The notes under the pieces: model-generated | What the model was told of the DNA's origin: nothing | What the model saw: only the letters and a program-made list of their open reading frames with translations | Databases searched by the model: none | NCBI RefSeq assembly: GCF_000972845.2 | Contig: NC_040016.1 | Coordinates: 15,538,967-15,602,966, forward strand | Direction: 5' to 3' | Length of the DNA stretch: 64,000 nt | From: Larimichthys crocea | Taxonomy: Eukaryota > Chordata > Actinopteri > Sciaenidae | Position numbers and translations under genes: made by a program | In this document: piece after piece, positions 34,260-47,850 of the stretch | Position numbering within the stretch: the stretch's first letter is position 1 | Layout: each line of letters opens with the position of its first letter

Positions 34260-37200
34260 AACAGTTCAAGTTTTATTTGACATTTGGTAAAAGTAGTGTC
34301 AGAAGGTGTTAGACTAGTAACAAAAGCATTTGGAATTTTGCTGAAAGGGAGCACACAAATGTACTAGTACAGAAAAAAAGACCCAAAACAAAATAGGCAA
34401 CTTGTCAATTTAGTTACATTGTCCCCCATGCCAGCATTAAATAAAATATCAGCAATTCTCCTGAAAAGTATATAAAAAAAAAGAACAAAATTGACATTTG
34501 GCATTTCACCATTGATTACTTTTAAGTGAGATCATGGTATGTTTTTAATGTTATTGTTAAATTTAGGAAAGAGTTAAATTTCCTTTACTCTCCGCTTGTA
34601 TGTGTTGTTGTTATACTACGTCACACACAGCTGTTATCTTATTGGTTGCAGTCTGAAAGGTAAACAGCACCTGAGGTCAAAGCTGAATTTGAATTTGAGC
34701 TTCCAGTGCAGTGGCACTTTCAAAATTTGTACAACATTAAACATAGCGCTTCACCTACTTGGGCGTCGCAGCTCTCCCAATAGGAAAACAGTGGCAAAGC
34801 TGTCTTTAATCTGCTGTGGATCTCTGCCAGTGGTGGTTTCTACTAGAAACAGAACTTTGAACTGAAACCAGCTGCTCCTTGTGGCAGAATAGAATTGACT
34901 CATGAATATATTCACACCAAAAAATAAGAAATGTAACACTAAAGGTGGGCTTTTTAAATGTTGCCATTGATTTAAGGTTGCACAGCACAGCAGTGTTTTT
35001 CTTTACAACATAGCATTTTTTTTTGTAACACCAGTCATCAGGAAAAAACTACGATAACTATCTACAATTAACACATGACAGCTTTATGGATTCGTTAATC
35101 ATTGCAAATATATTTCCTGTACAGATGAAGGTGTCAGAGATCTCTAGCACTCTAAGTTCAAGAATTACATAAACAAATACTGCACAAATGCTTTATACTG
35201 TATACATACATATCTACATGCTCTTACTCTTACTGAATGTCCATTCCCAACCAGTGCCATGTGCATGCTTTATAATTACATGCAACAGTATTATTTGATT
35301 TATACAAAAGCATAAAAACATAAAAGCAAAGTACTTTACTGGAAATGTGCCTTTGTGGACTAAATGATAACACCATTGCACATACTGCACTAGTAGATAT
35401 TCAGCCTGTTAGAATTAAACTGGTGATTAACAAACAGCTATTATAAAGACTCATATATAGATTATGATACAGGCTGCATGGTAGCAATTATAAAGACATA
35501 TTAATATAATTTAGAGGGAAACTTAAGCAGACTATGTCCAAAATGTTACAGTGAACCTGTTTTTAATGTTTTCTATGTTGTGACTGTTGCTGGTTAAGTG
35601 GAAAGAAGCAGTAGAATGGAGCATATGGGTGTTTTTGGACTTTTTTATACAATCTAGACCTTTATATACAGTTTAAATGCAACTGAAGATTTTCATCGAT
35701 TAATCTGTTAATCCATTTGTCTATAAAATGTGAGAAAAAAAAATGCATATTATAGTATCACATCTCAGAGCCAGAGGCAGCATCTTCAAATTCCTTGTTT
35801 TATTCTACCAATCCAGACTTTAACATATTGAGTATGACAGAAAAAGCTGTAAATCATCGCTTTTGAGAAGCTGACACCAGAAAACTTTTACTTAGAAATT
35901 CAAAACAAAAACACTTCAGCTCTAATACCGTGTATATTACCTGTATAAAAGTGTCTAATGTGTGTAACAGTGGTGCTCCATCCCCTGAGAGAGGCCCTGT
36001 ATTTGTCTGTGATGATTCCAGTACTTTTTATAGGAACCGTGTGAACACACAGTAAACAGAGCAGGTTGTTCACATTTTTCAACAACATGAGGAAACACTG
36101 TCCTGTAAACCTGTTATTCACTTGATTGCATCTGTTTTCAATATCACCTCCATAGAGAATGAGTAGGAGTATGGCATACAATAATAAATCAATGATAATG
36201 CTGCAGATGTTTGAAGTGTGCTGGTAAATGTTGTGATAATAGGGGTAAAGGAAACATTTATGATTAAGGAGGGTGACTGAGGTAGATGGAATTTAAGATC
36301 AAAGAGGAGCAGTAAATGTTTTGTCTTTTAACACAAGTACAAATTTTAATTCATGATCTCAGAGGAGGAGAATGGGATACATGGAGGTGTGCGGCTGATT
36401 CACTAATAGAAGCAAGCGAGATAAAAGCAAAACCCTGTAATGCCTGTGACACAGGGCTCACATCAAGAGCAGAGAAAAGAAATAGTAAAAATGTTCGTCT
36501 GATAAAAAAAGCCATGTTTTCTGTCAAATATTAATGACTCCATGAAAGGCTTTACTCATAACAGCAGCTATTCTGAATTTATAAGGGGGCACAGTTCCAC
36601 AGAAATGTGATAAATAACTTCTCCCAGCTCTCACAACCACATCCCTTTCTCTTTCTCTGGGTACACAACATAGGCTGTCTGTCTATCTATCTGTCTGTCT
36701 TTCTTTCTCTCTTTCTCACACACAGTGTTTCTGCTCAGGAGCAGAAAGTGTGCGTGATCATGTGCGTGCTTAGCATTTGTGCAGCTCTGACTTATTTTTC
36801 ACTTTTCCCTTTAACATCCTGTGAGTCACCAGCAGTGGAGGAAATGCTTTACAGCTGTACCTTTATTTTTATGTGAAAACACGGCTTAATGCATACAGAG
36901 AACAAAAGCAGGAATCTGGTACAGTGTTTTGCTTCACTTGTAAATTCCTGTGCACCTACTTAATTTGCTTTGCTACTCAATGGTAAAGTGCAGTTACAGA
37001 GCTGTTATATAACCTTTGCTTATTTAAGTATGTCATGAGCCTAGAGTGGCTTATGTAACTTTACAAGATGGTATAAATCTGTAGATGTTCTCCTCTTTTC
37101 ACTTATCTAAAATCCAATATACATCTTTTGTGCTGATGGAAATTGCTTGCAGAGAGTCCGTGAGAAAGTATTCTTGATTATCATGCATGAGATTAGTTTC

Positions 37201-40200
37201 TTTAAAGTGCATGGTGTCTCCACAAATCCTTCCTTCTTTTTTTTTTTAACCACAATTAATGTGATGCAGTGCAGAACTAGTTGCAAATGTTTCATGCCAA
37301 AAGTGAGATGCAGGGAGAAAAGAAATGATGATATTCTTTATTTCAGATATTCATAATTAATGTTTTCCAAGTCACCACGCATGAAAAAAAACAGTCCTTT
37401 GAAGAGAGCAGAGCTTGATGGCTGCTTGTTCAATTTAGATTAAGAAAATGAGAGATGTCTGTAGAATTTTGTGTAGGGGTCTTTAATAATTTCCTTTACA
37501 AAAAGTACAAAAAGCACCACCTTCCCTCGGAGTAAATAGTCAAGATAAACCTGTCAGAGTCAATGCTTTTTGGATGAGTGGTTGGAATGTTTCCCCAGCA
37601 TTACATAACCCAAAGACAGTCACACAGATTTGTGGATCTCTGAGTGTGGTGGAATGGACTGTTTACCTCTCTTCAATGTGATTTTTAAAGTAGAATTAAT
37701 TTCTTAAAGCGGAACTAGTTTACATAACTTATTTTTGTCATTACCCTATCTGGGATCAGAGCCTGACTGTTGACATCATCAGTCAGCAACACTGACTGAT
37801 TTTTAAAGAGGTTGGTTGGTTCCTACATTGCTTCCAATGATGGTAAGCTGTAGAAATGGTAGGCTGAGCCTTGACAGATACTTTGATGAAGTAAACCGGG
37901 AATAACTTAGATCCCTAGATGATACTGTGATAAAGATATGAATGGGTAAGAAGTAGGAGGGAGTAATGTCATGGTCATGTCACATTGTTCAACCACAATG
38001 AACAACCACAACACAACATCAGTCTCCGAATTGGAGTTATCTTTGCTATCAGTTGTCCCAGATATCTCCCGCTTGGTGAAGAGAGCTACAGAAGTGTCAA
38101 CAAACCTGCTAAGCCACTAGTGGCATTTAAAATCTAATATCTCAAATATCAAAAGAAAGCAATACACTGCTTATTTGTATGTGTTTTTTTCCTGTAACTA
38201 AATTATCTAGGCTGATCTATGTTAATTAAATGATAGCAGTATTGTAAGCATTGTGGGTTAATGTGTGACCACTCCCAAGTCGGAATAAAAGGAAGGAGGT
38301 TTTCCTGTTTTTCTGACACTGACAACATTACATGGAAGGTCAACATTTTGTCAGATCTCTGGTAAAATAGCAAATGTTAGTATCAAGGAGCAAAACTGTC
38401 AGTCACATTACTTAAAATTAATTCAGCCAACTGCATGCTAACACATTTTAACAGACTTTAAAAACTCAAACTCAAAAATGTAATCAAATACATTATTGCA
38501 ATATAAAAATAAATAACCTCATACTGTGATGATAATAGATTATAATTTGATGCTCACAAACTATTGAACAAACATTTAGTACTAATATGGCAATTGTCTT
38601 TTTGTAATTATTACTTTATTTTAGATTAATATTTTAGAATATGTATTGTTTTTGGGAGGGTGGTGTGTGTGTGATGAACTCGCAATATTGCTGCATTAAG
38701 TGTGAACATTAATGTGCCATACAGGAAGTTGATGTTAACAGAACTAACACTTGTTGCACTAATGGTAGTTCTTGTGCTAGGCCACTATATAAATAAATCA
38801 TTTCAGAGCATTTAATTGGATCGTTCTTTACACTCATTTTTTTTTCTCTCCTCATATTTCAGAATAACGCCCCAGCCCCTCTGGCTGTCAGACCAGTCGG
38901 GAACATTTTAAAATCTTTTTGTATCAGCCTTGTTTGGCTCACTGCCTGCCCCACAGGTCGACTAGCCACCAGGAAAACTCCAGGCACTCCAGATGGCTGG
39001 TCCACTTATGAAAGCAAGTTACCAAGCCCTTTTGAACATCAATGCATACTACATTTCAAATGATATTTCAGTGCTTTAATATTCAGTAACACTGGCAAAT
39101 CAAATCTGTGTTGTATACAGTGCAGTGAGTGGTAGTGAAGGTTTTCAGTAATGATGGAGTACTGATGTGCGTAATGTTGGATTAGTTGACCATTAGAATA
39201 AACCCATCAGTCAGCCCATCTACAGTCCTGACTGCACTTCCTCTCACAACTGTGTATCAGCACTAATCATAATCACTGTAGAATCCCCTATTCAACAAAG
39301 TCGTAAGTGTGGGCAAGAGATACTGTAAGGCAGGAAGTTACTGAGTTCTCTGCTTCCTGTAGGCTGCCATTTATTATGGTGGAAACTATGAAACAATCAC
39401 CAAAGCTATGTACAAATTCAGGAGCTGTATCCTCTGCATTTCTACTCCAAAGATGATATAATGGGCAACAAGGCTTAAACTGTTATATTGTTCTTTTGTT
39501 TAAGTTTGGAAGACATAACTAGTATATCCCTTGCAGCCCTCACTGTCCCCACAATCTTTTGTGGATGAGTCAGTTGTTTAATAGCTTGTTCAGATGACTC
39601 TTGTCATATGACTATGATGTATTTACAAGGAATTTGGTTCAGATAGTTATCACACACTTGAAATGGACCAATGAAAACAGCCCAGTATGATGTAAATAAT
39701 AGAAACCAGGCATAAACAAAGCAGCCTGGACATGATGTTCATCACAGATCTTATATTGTATACAGTATATACTGTATATATTACACTGAAGTTATATACG
39801 AGTTGTCTACACTGTGATTGTGAAACATCACAACTTCGATGATGAAACCTACCCCAGTTGACCTCTGCTATTTACACCATGTCAATATTCTAAATCAGTA
39901 TCCTAGTGATAAACTTGGAAATATTAGACTTTGACATGAATAAATCCATGTGACACCTGAATGTATGATTAGATTAGATTAGATAGGTTTAACCTGACCT
40001 TCACGTCTTCTAAAAGGTGGTTTCAGAACAACTGATGATAGGGGTGGTGGACTGGACTCCTTTTTGGTGCTCGAGCATTTGCTGTAGGTGTTTAGTGCCG
40101 CGTGGTGGTAGTTGTGATCAGTGCCCATGGTTAGGCTTCCTTGTGCCTGTATAACTCAAATCAAAACACTCACAATAACTGCATAACCACAGAGAGGAAA

Positions 40201-41040
40201 CTGCATGTAGGTCACAGTATTCATGTTTATTCACAGTGTTATTACCATTATTAAATTAAAATGATTGTCAGTATTGTATCATCATTTATGTGTTTGTCAA
40301 TAGTATATTGGTATCAGATGACTAATTTGTAGACGATTACCAATTATATTGTAATGTGTAATTTAACACAATGTGTCAGTATCTGTATAAACTTGCCATT
40401 TCTCGCAACACTTTCTCTTATTTCAAACATGTAAAGGTTTTAATTAACTTGGATGAATTAGGATCAGATTCATGTTATGGGATATGAGACTGAAAAAAAC
40501 GTTTTTATAGATAATACCAAACCAAGTTTCATTTTAATTTAAGATCAAACTTAATTTAAAAACAATCTAATCACAAATATGAACGCTTCATTCAATCCAA
40601 GCTGGTAGGCAATGTTTTTCTTCTTCTTTTTTTTTTACAGAAATATAAATCTCCCCTCTGTGTGTTATATTAGAAAATGCGTATAATGAGACAAGAAACT
40701 GAGAAAAAGTGGATGATTTTCACCTAAAGATAGAAGTATTAACAATAAACTCAGCAATGAGTTGCTAATTACTTGTCAAACTTACTGTAGAATAATTCAT
40801 TCTGAGAGAACAACAGCTAAATACATAGGAGGTATTATTTTTGTTTTGTTAGTGAATGCTTTCAGCAATTGGAAGAGTGATTGGCAGCTGAATAGTTGTC
40901 TCCATTTTCCGAAGACATTTGAATCATAAAACAGAGCCTTAATTATAGTGAATAGAAATGATTTGAATAGCTCTTATTTAGGAGTTTCCTATTTTTTAGT
41001 TAACAAATAACCAGAAATTATATTAAATTACAGTATTTTT
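34260..41040. other. intergenic gene-poor stretch
   Basis: Non-coding sequence without a recognised gene or element. It includes mixed TCTG/TCTA/TTTC simple repeats near 36678-36720, a 20-bp perfect palindrome at 39759-39778 and a short GATTA-rich run near 39968. Confidence 0.5.
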
Positions 41041-41264
41041 AACCCAAGATGTGGAACAGATGTTAACAACAGCTTTAAGAGCTGCAAGGTTTATAAAAAA
41101 ATGTTGCCCAAAACTTCTTAGAAGGCTGTGGAAGATGCTGAGAAAGATCTGGGGCAAAGGCACAGTTCCACCAAGCTGGAAGCTGGCAGAGGGTTGTTTT
41201 GTTCTGAAGGAAGAGGGCTCCTCCACAATCACCTTATTCAGAACAATTTCCTGCTAAGTTTGAA

Positions 41265-42229
41265 ATGCAAGATATTCTTCTCTGTGCTGGCAAAAAGCCT
41301 ACCTCCTACATGATGCAGAACCGATACATCGACACGTCCATACAGAAAGGAGGCATCCCAGGCTTTTCAGGATACCTGGAACACACCTCAATGATCAGCC
41401 AATTGATCCGAGAGGCAAAGCAGAAGAAAGGGGACCTAACAGTTGTCTGGCTAGAACTCGCAAACACCTACCGGTCAATCCCACACACCCTCATCCATGA
41501 AGGACTGGACCACTATTACAGCCTGGCAGCTATCCAAAGCATGATTTCCAGCTATCTGGGAAGGTTCAAGCTCAGATTTACATCAGGCCAATTCACAACC
41601 AACTGCCAAGACCTCCAAAAGGGGATTCCCACAGGGTGTACCATCTCCCCCATCCTGTTTATGGCATGAACCTCCTAATCATGGCGGCGGAAGGCGTAAA
41701 CTATGGCTCCACACTGGAATCGGGCATCTGCCAGCCAGTGATCCGAGGGTTCATGGATGACATCACAGTAACAACCGCCTCCCATGTCCAAGCAAGACGG
41801 GTTTTGTAAACCCTGGGCACTGCAGCGATGTGGTCAAGGATCACTTTCAAGGTCAAAAAGTCTAGGAGTCTTGTGATCAGGAGGGGCAAAGTCACAGGCA
41901 GTTTCAGTCTCCAAGTCCAGGGTGACGTTATTCCACCCACTGAAAACAACCCAGTAAAGTGTTTGGGAAAGTGGATTGATGCATCACTGACAGAATGGCC
42001 AACGTCAACAATGCTGTTATGCAGATCAACAAATCTGGTCTCCCTGGCAAAGACCTGGCTGTACCAGCACGGCCTCCTGCCCAGGGTCCTTTGGCTCTTC
42101 ACAGTCTACGAGTTCCCTATGACTGTGGAGGGCTTTGAGAGGAAGATCAACAAGCACCTACAAAGGGGGTTGGGGATTCCCCCAAGCTTTTCTTCTGTGA
42201 ATCTCTGCATCCGGTCAGGGCAACTGTAA
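41265..42229 (+). pseudogene. reverse transcriptase remnant of the LINE
   Basis: The N-terminal RT part is open at 41265-41669. It shifts frame before a second part that resumes near 41699, has an internal TAA just before the ORF at 41828, and ends at 42229. Motif A reads WLELA with Glu (41454-41456) where RT families have a catalytic Asp, so polymerase activity would be lost even without the frame breaks. Confidence 0.8.
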
Positions 42230-42697
42230 CTGCAACTAAAGTTGCAAAGTGTAGAGTCCTCCTAAGCCTGACTCCAAAGACGACCTGGTGAAGCAAGGAG
42301 GTGTCGCAACAAGGTCTGGGCAGCAAGTACAGCTGTAGAACAGGCAGTGAGCGCTCTGAAGCTACAAGACATCCCTGGTAGCCCTTGCATCGGACAGAGA
42401 GGACTTGGCTCGACACACTTCCAGCAGTGGGGAAGCACAGACATGAACAGCAGGCGAGAGATGGTCCAGGCTGAGGTGTGGGCCCATGAGGAGGAAAGGC
42501 GGATGGCAAGGGCAGTGGAACAAGGGTCCCAGGGTGCATGGACGAAATGGGGTCTGCCAAAGCGCAAGATCTCGTGGCAAGATCTGTGGTGACAGGAGCG
42601 CTTCTGATTTTCCTTCCTTCTGCAATCTGTGTATAACACCCTCCCCTCACACTTGCATGCACACTTGCATACGTGGGGACTGAGAAAAGACCCAAAC

Positions 42698-43174
42698 TGC
42701 AAGCTCTGTGGTCAAAAGGGAACATTGGCAGATATACTGTCAGGGTGTAAAAGAGCTCTCACCCAAGGTCGGTACAGGTGGCACCATGACAAGGCGCTTT
42801 TGTCCATAGCTGACACACTAGAGCGCAAGAGATGCAAGAAAAGGCCTGCCAGGACGGACTCAAAGAGAGCGATCACCTTTGTCAAAGCCCCTATTTGCCA
42901 GGCCACTTTCAACCAAAACAAAAGCCCAGCCTTCTGCAAAACACCAGGTCCTGGAAGATGATAGTGAATGTGGGCAGAAGGCCGCAGTTCCCAGAGGTTG
43001 TACACACAACCCTCCGCCCAGAAATTGTTCTGTGGTCAAATGAGGATGAAGAAAATAATACTGATCGAACTGACAGTGTTTCGGGAGGAGGGTTGTGACG
43101 TAGCCCATGAGAGGAAGGCGCTGAAGTACCAGTCCCTCCTTCAGGAGTGCAAGGACAAGTGGTGGCAGACATGA
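42698..43174 (+). pseudogene. zinc knuckle and restriction-like endonuclease remnant of the LINE
   Basis: CKLC...ADILSGC has the C-x2-C-x7-[H]-x4-C spacing of a CCHC knuckle, but the His position is Asp (42731-42733). Downstream, RPEIVLW has Glu (43021-43023) at the usual PD Asp. The acidic residue of the second strand (IELTV, 43067-43069) is kept. The two nuclease halves are in different frames. Confidence 0.65.
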
Positions 43175-43480
43175 TTGTACATAGTAGAGGTTGGCTGCAG
43201 AGGTTTCCCCGCCAAATCCTTCTGGCGGCTACTATCAGGGCCTGGATGACGGCAAAAAACACATTGCTCAACGGATGGGGGAGGAGGCAGAACATGCCTC
43301 TTGCTGGTTATGGAGTAGGCGGGAGGAGGAAAGCTGGAAGCCAGGAGCAGATGGCCAGTGACCTGGCCACCACTGCTGGCCCACCAACTGGAGAGTGTTG
43401 TGGTTGAGGGCCGAAACACTCAGTAAAGGTTGCGCACCACCTGACGATATCTGCTCTTGGCCGAAGGCTACCGTTATACT

Positions 43481-46400
43481 CATAATATACTTTATACTAT
43501 AAGGTAGCTGAAGGATTGACACCCTAACAGGTGCATGTCACAAGTATAAAACATGTCCAAAATACTGCAGAGTAGTGCATCTCAAATTCATCAGCAGCAA
43601 CAATACCAATGAGAGACTGAACCATGTATCTTTTCATCCCTCTTGCCTACACATTCAAATGACCTCTGAAGGCAGCATGGGGATCTACCTGACAGATATT
43701 TCAGTATTTTGTCTGTGTCTACTATGTGCTAGATATCAGTGCCATCCTCCCCCACCACACAAGCTGACCTTTCCTATTTGGTATACCATGTTGGGTAAAG
43801 GTCACCACTATTTTGGCTTCTCTCCACTGGTTTTGTTGAATTATATGAAATCCCCACAAAGTCTTCCATACATAAATATTTTCATGTTGCTGTCAAAAGC
43901 ATGTAAAGGGGAAGGACATTTTCAGTGATTGATTTTTCTTTTTAGATTTAGAATCGTGCCAGGTTGATTAGCTTACATGTGAGCATGCACAGCTATAATG
44001 TTAGTTATAATGAGTTTTTCTCTCATTAATTTCCTTCACTCCTATTCAGCCATGATCAGCTTTGTCGTTCTTGAGACCTAAAGTCTACGGCATGCAAAGC
44101 TTGAAATCAGTGTAAGACCTTATGTATCATGTGTCACGAATTGAAAAATAAAATGTTATCAAGGGATCACATCACCTGTTCAAAGCACTAAATTATCAAG
44201 ATATAAATATATATTTTCCCTTTCGACCACAGATTTGATATCCCTAGCATGTTTTTTTTTCCTCTCAGACTTCACTTTCAGTGGAAAGGCAATGGATTTT
44301 CTTACATTAGATTTCCCAATCACATAAAGTGCCTGCTGCCGGCGTCCGTGACAGGTGCAGAAACCTAAACAGCCTCTTTGAAAACTGAATACCTCATTGC
44401 TAAAACCATGTGCATTATTTCATTACAGGGAAATCTTATAATAGTGGACAAGACACGTTCCTCTATGTTCAGTATATTGTTGAAACGATTTCGACCTTCA
44501 ACATATTTCACTCATCTACTGGAATTTTAGACTTTTGTTTCATCACTATGTCTTTCATTCTGTCATCATCTCTCTCTGTGGTGGTTCTGTTTTAAGACTT
44601 GGGAATGTGAAAGGCTCCAGTTAAGCTTCAAATGGTCCCCCTCCTCTTCCCAATGAGATGGAAACATTAATCAATTAGGTTGGCCCTTAAAGGATCTGAA
44701 GGAGATGAAGCTCCCCTCTCTCTGAAAATGAAATGCCACAGACTTTTAAATCCAGTCAAAGGGCATTTTTCCCAATCTTGCTCTCTTCTTTTTTCCCCCT
44801 CCCTTTTATTCCCCCACTCCCTGTTTCATTCATCTTCCCTCCCATCCCCCCCCTCATTTCTCATGTGCAACATAAGTAGAAGGTCGGGGGAATGAGAGGA
44901 TGATGAAGAGGAGGGTTTATTCAGGAGTGGAATGGGAGGATGAGGGGATGATGGGGATGTGAAAACATGAGTTAAAATAAGGAACAAATCTCAAGGCTTT
45001 AAATACAAATTTTATAACTGTTTTGAATCAAACAGAAAGGGGATCTCTATTTTTACATGTCTGCATGTAAAAGTCAAAATTGTAAAAACAATAGAGCTAT
45101 TTGTGTTTCTGTTGCACAGACAATTCAGACCCCACCAGTCGTCCATATACTTGACATGGAAATGGTGTAACAAATAATATATAATTTAATAAAATGTCAT
45201 GCATCTGTATATGAATGGTAAATATTGTATGCAGTTGGTTTGCATCTGGTGGAAATGCAACAGCAGCTAATTACTAATGTGGAAAAGGGTCATGCAGAGG
45301 GTGGAGCGGACTCCATGAATGGCAGTTGTTTCAATGGCTGATTGTCCAAAGGAACAAGAGACAACATAGTCTCATTATTGAAGGTCAGTGGCTAGAAAAG
45401 GTTAGCAAAGGTTCACCATTGAACAGCCCTTTGTGGTGCGCCTGTCACGGCCTCACACAATTTATTCACACAAGCTTTGATACAAAACTGTGCTTTGGTA
45501 AAGAGAAGTGCAAATTCTGCAAAGCATTCTTTGGCATGTAATTGTTGTTATTCTAGAAGTGTCATTTTTAGTTTATTTGCACATTTTAATTTAGTTGGTC
45601 TTATGCCAGGAAATGTTTATGAGTCTTGCGCTTTGTCATGCATTGTCTACAGTTTCCTTAAGCTTGTTACAGATGTACAGTACATCTTTATATATAGTAC
45701 ATGCAGTTCTCTGAAAGAACATGCAAAAATATGATCTCATAAGGGAGCAAAACAAATTTACAGGGGGTCAGTAACACTCACATTAAAATATCCCTATGAG
45801 GTCTTTTGTAAGACTTTGGTAAGTGTCTCAGTTTAAGGCAAGAAACTACTTGCTGAAAGTAGTCTAGAAAGTCTAGAAGTTGCTTCTGGAGCCATTATAT
45901 GCTTTGTTAACCCAGAACTGTATTCCACCAACCCTGTCATGTCATCTTTCCCACTGTTTGTCTTCACTATACTTTCCCAAAGCCCTATTTAAATTCATTT
46001 GCTTGACTTCTGTTTATGATCATGGCAGTTTGAACAAAATAAGAGAAATCATTTGATGTGCATGGTTGAGGAGGAGCAGCCAAACATACTGAGCTGAATG
46101 CTTTTTCATTCACCATATTTAGGCAGCTGGAGACAAATTGAAATGTGAAAGTGAAAAATTAAACACCTGAGTACCAGTCTGAGTGAGCTTAAATTGACAC
46201 AAAGTGAAATCCATTGTATGAGAACCAAAGGCACAGGCAAAGTCATTTATAAAAGCATTTACAAAGCATTTTTACATGCTGCTCTATCTCAAAGTGATTC
46301 ACAGAACACAAATCAAAGCAAAGGTGAGTCTTTTCAGCATAATCAGTTTCCATGTGCAAAATGGAACAGTACCCCCCCCCCCCCACACACACACAAATGT

Positions 46401-47421
46401 GCTTCTTTTTTGTAATACAGCAAAAACTGTGTTTTTCTGTGTAAATTAAGGTCATTAATGAGTCATCTCTCTGCTTAATGGACCTATTGAACTATTTCCT
46501 GTTTACCATTACTTTGCTGTTTGCTTTCCTCAGGACAACCTTATATGGCATTTCTACCAGTGGACCAAAGCAAAGTGCTAAATCAAATCTGAGAGAAAGG
46601 TAGCAACATTTAGGACTGCAAATTTGGGTTGAAATTAAACGAACTCTGTGCACTATCCATGCAAACTATAACCGGTTGCAGCTCTGATGTTAGTAAAGCA
46701 AGTACTTGACTTCTAGCAGTAATTTCTAAACCTGAAAAATTTGACCTCCTTTACTAAAGAAACACATTAATATTTTACATAAAATGGCCAACAATTAAAG
46801 TTCTGTGGTGTCTGACGAAACAGAACCTTGACAGCTTCCCTCCACATAACTAGTGGGGAACTGAGGGTTGTATTATAGTGACATTAAATAACACTTGCAT
46901 AACTCTGCTTATTTGTTACAGATGAGAGAGTAGGCTAATGTGTATCCTCTTGTGTGGAGGAAGAGGAGGCCACTTAAGAATTAGTACACACTATGACCTC
47001 TGAAATATACAGTGTGTGGACATTATTTGTAGAAAGGACAGCTATGTTCTTCCAATTATGCTTTTAATAATTTCGATTTTTTGTGACCTTAGGTTCTTTC
47101 TGTTTTTTTGTTAGTTAGTTATTGACGTTACATTATTCTTTGACAAGTTATTCACTTGAATTTTTTATGGAATAATGCCCCTATAATTTTATCTCTCAAG
47201 TCAAAGCCATCTCAAACTTAGTCCTACAGGGTTCCAAAAAGAAGGACCAACCTCGTTCTACCTCTTCTACCTATCGCCTCACAGTTCTGTGACTGACTTG
47301 TGTTAAATTAAAACAGAATAACAAATAGATCCTTATTTTTTGTCATGCTATTAGAATTGGCTCCAGTGATGGCAATGTGTCTGTCTGTTGGTTGCGTGGT
47401 TGGTCAGTTCACTCTGACTGA
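43481..47421. other. intergenic gene-poor stretch
   Basis: No coding exon recognised. Mostly AT-rich single-copy-looking sequence with short C or A runs (46373-46384 poly-C). Confidence 0.5.
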
Positions 47422-47850
47422 AATCTCAACTTAAATCTCAACAACTATTGGATGGATTGCCATGCAATTTTGTGAAGACATTCACCGTCTCTGGAGGATA
47501 AAACACATGGGAAATACCCTGACTTTTCCTATAGCACCACCATGAGGTTGGCATCTGAGTTTTGAGTTAAAAGTCTCGATGTCTGTTGGATGGATTGCAA
47601 TGAAATTCGGCACGCACATTCAAGTCCCCCTCTTACTTTTCATCTAGCACCGTCATCAACTTTTCTATTTGTCTGTACTTGGCGTATTTTGTGCTACCTA
47701 GCAAACGTAAGCATGCTAACATGCTACACTAAGATGGCATACATCATGCTGACAGCATCATTGTAACCATGTTAACATAATGTTGTTAGGCACCAGTGTG
47801 CCTCAGTACAGCCCCACAGAGCATCTAGCATGGCTGTAGTCAGTTGTTAT
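47422..47850 (+). repeat. dispersed teleost-type repeat with internal duplication
   Basis: The phrase TTGGATGGATTGCCATG (near 47448) returns as TTGGATGGATTGCAATG (near 47586). It is followed by CTTTTCATCTAGCACCGTCA, GCATGCTAACATGCTACACT, AGTACAGCCCCACAGAGC and TAGCATGGCTGTAG. This word order is common in teleost repeats. A shorter copy lies at 4668-4795. The class (SINE-like or DNA) is unresolved. Confidence 0.65.

Larger units (their letters stand above)
41046..43480 (+). mobile_element. dead LINE with restriction-like endonuclease (R2/R4/Hero-type non-LTR retrotransposon relic)
   Basis: A reverse transcriptase region is readable in pieces: NRYIDTSIQKGGIPGFSGYL, VVWLELANTY (motif A), LQKGIPTGCTISPILF (motif B, QG.P.G), GFMDDITVTT (motif C, DD at 41756-41761) and VKCLGKWID. 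It is followed by a zinc-knuckle-like CKLCGQKGT...SGC (42698-42748). A PD-(D/E)xK-like block comes next: RPEIVLWS (43015 on), then IILIELTV. Reading frames change near 41669-41699, 42960 and 43045, with stops near 41809, 42590 and 43174. The order RT, zinc knuckle, nuclease is that of REL-endonuclease LINEs; the clade is not certain. The element is 5' truncated and inactive. Confidence 0.82.

Noticed and set aside
42147..42725. 192-codon minus-strand ORF
   Set aside because: It is the antisense shadow of the LINE relic, whose plus-strand reading has recognisable RT, zinc-knuckle and nuclease motifs.
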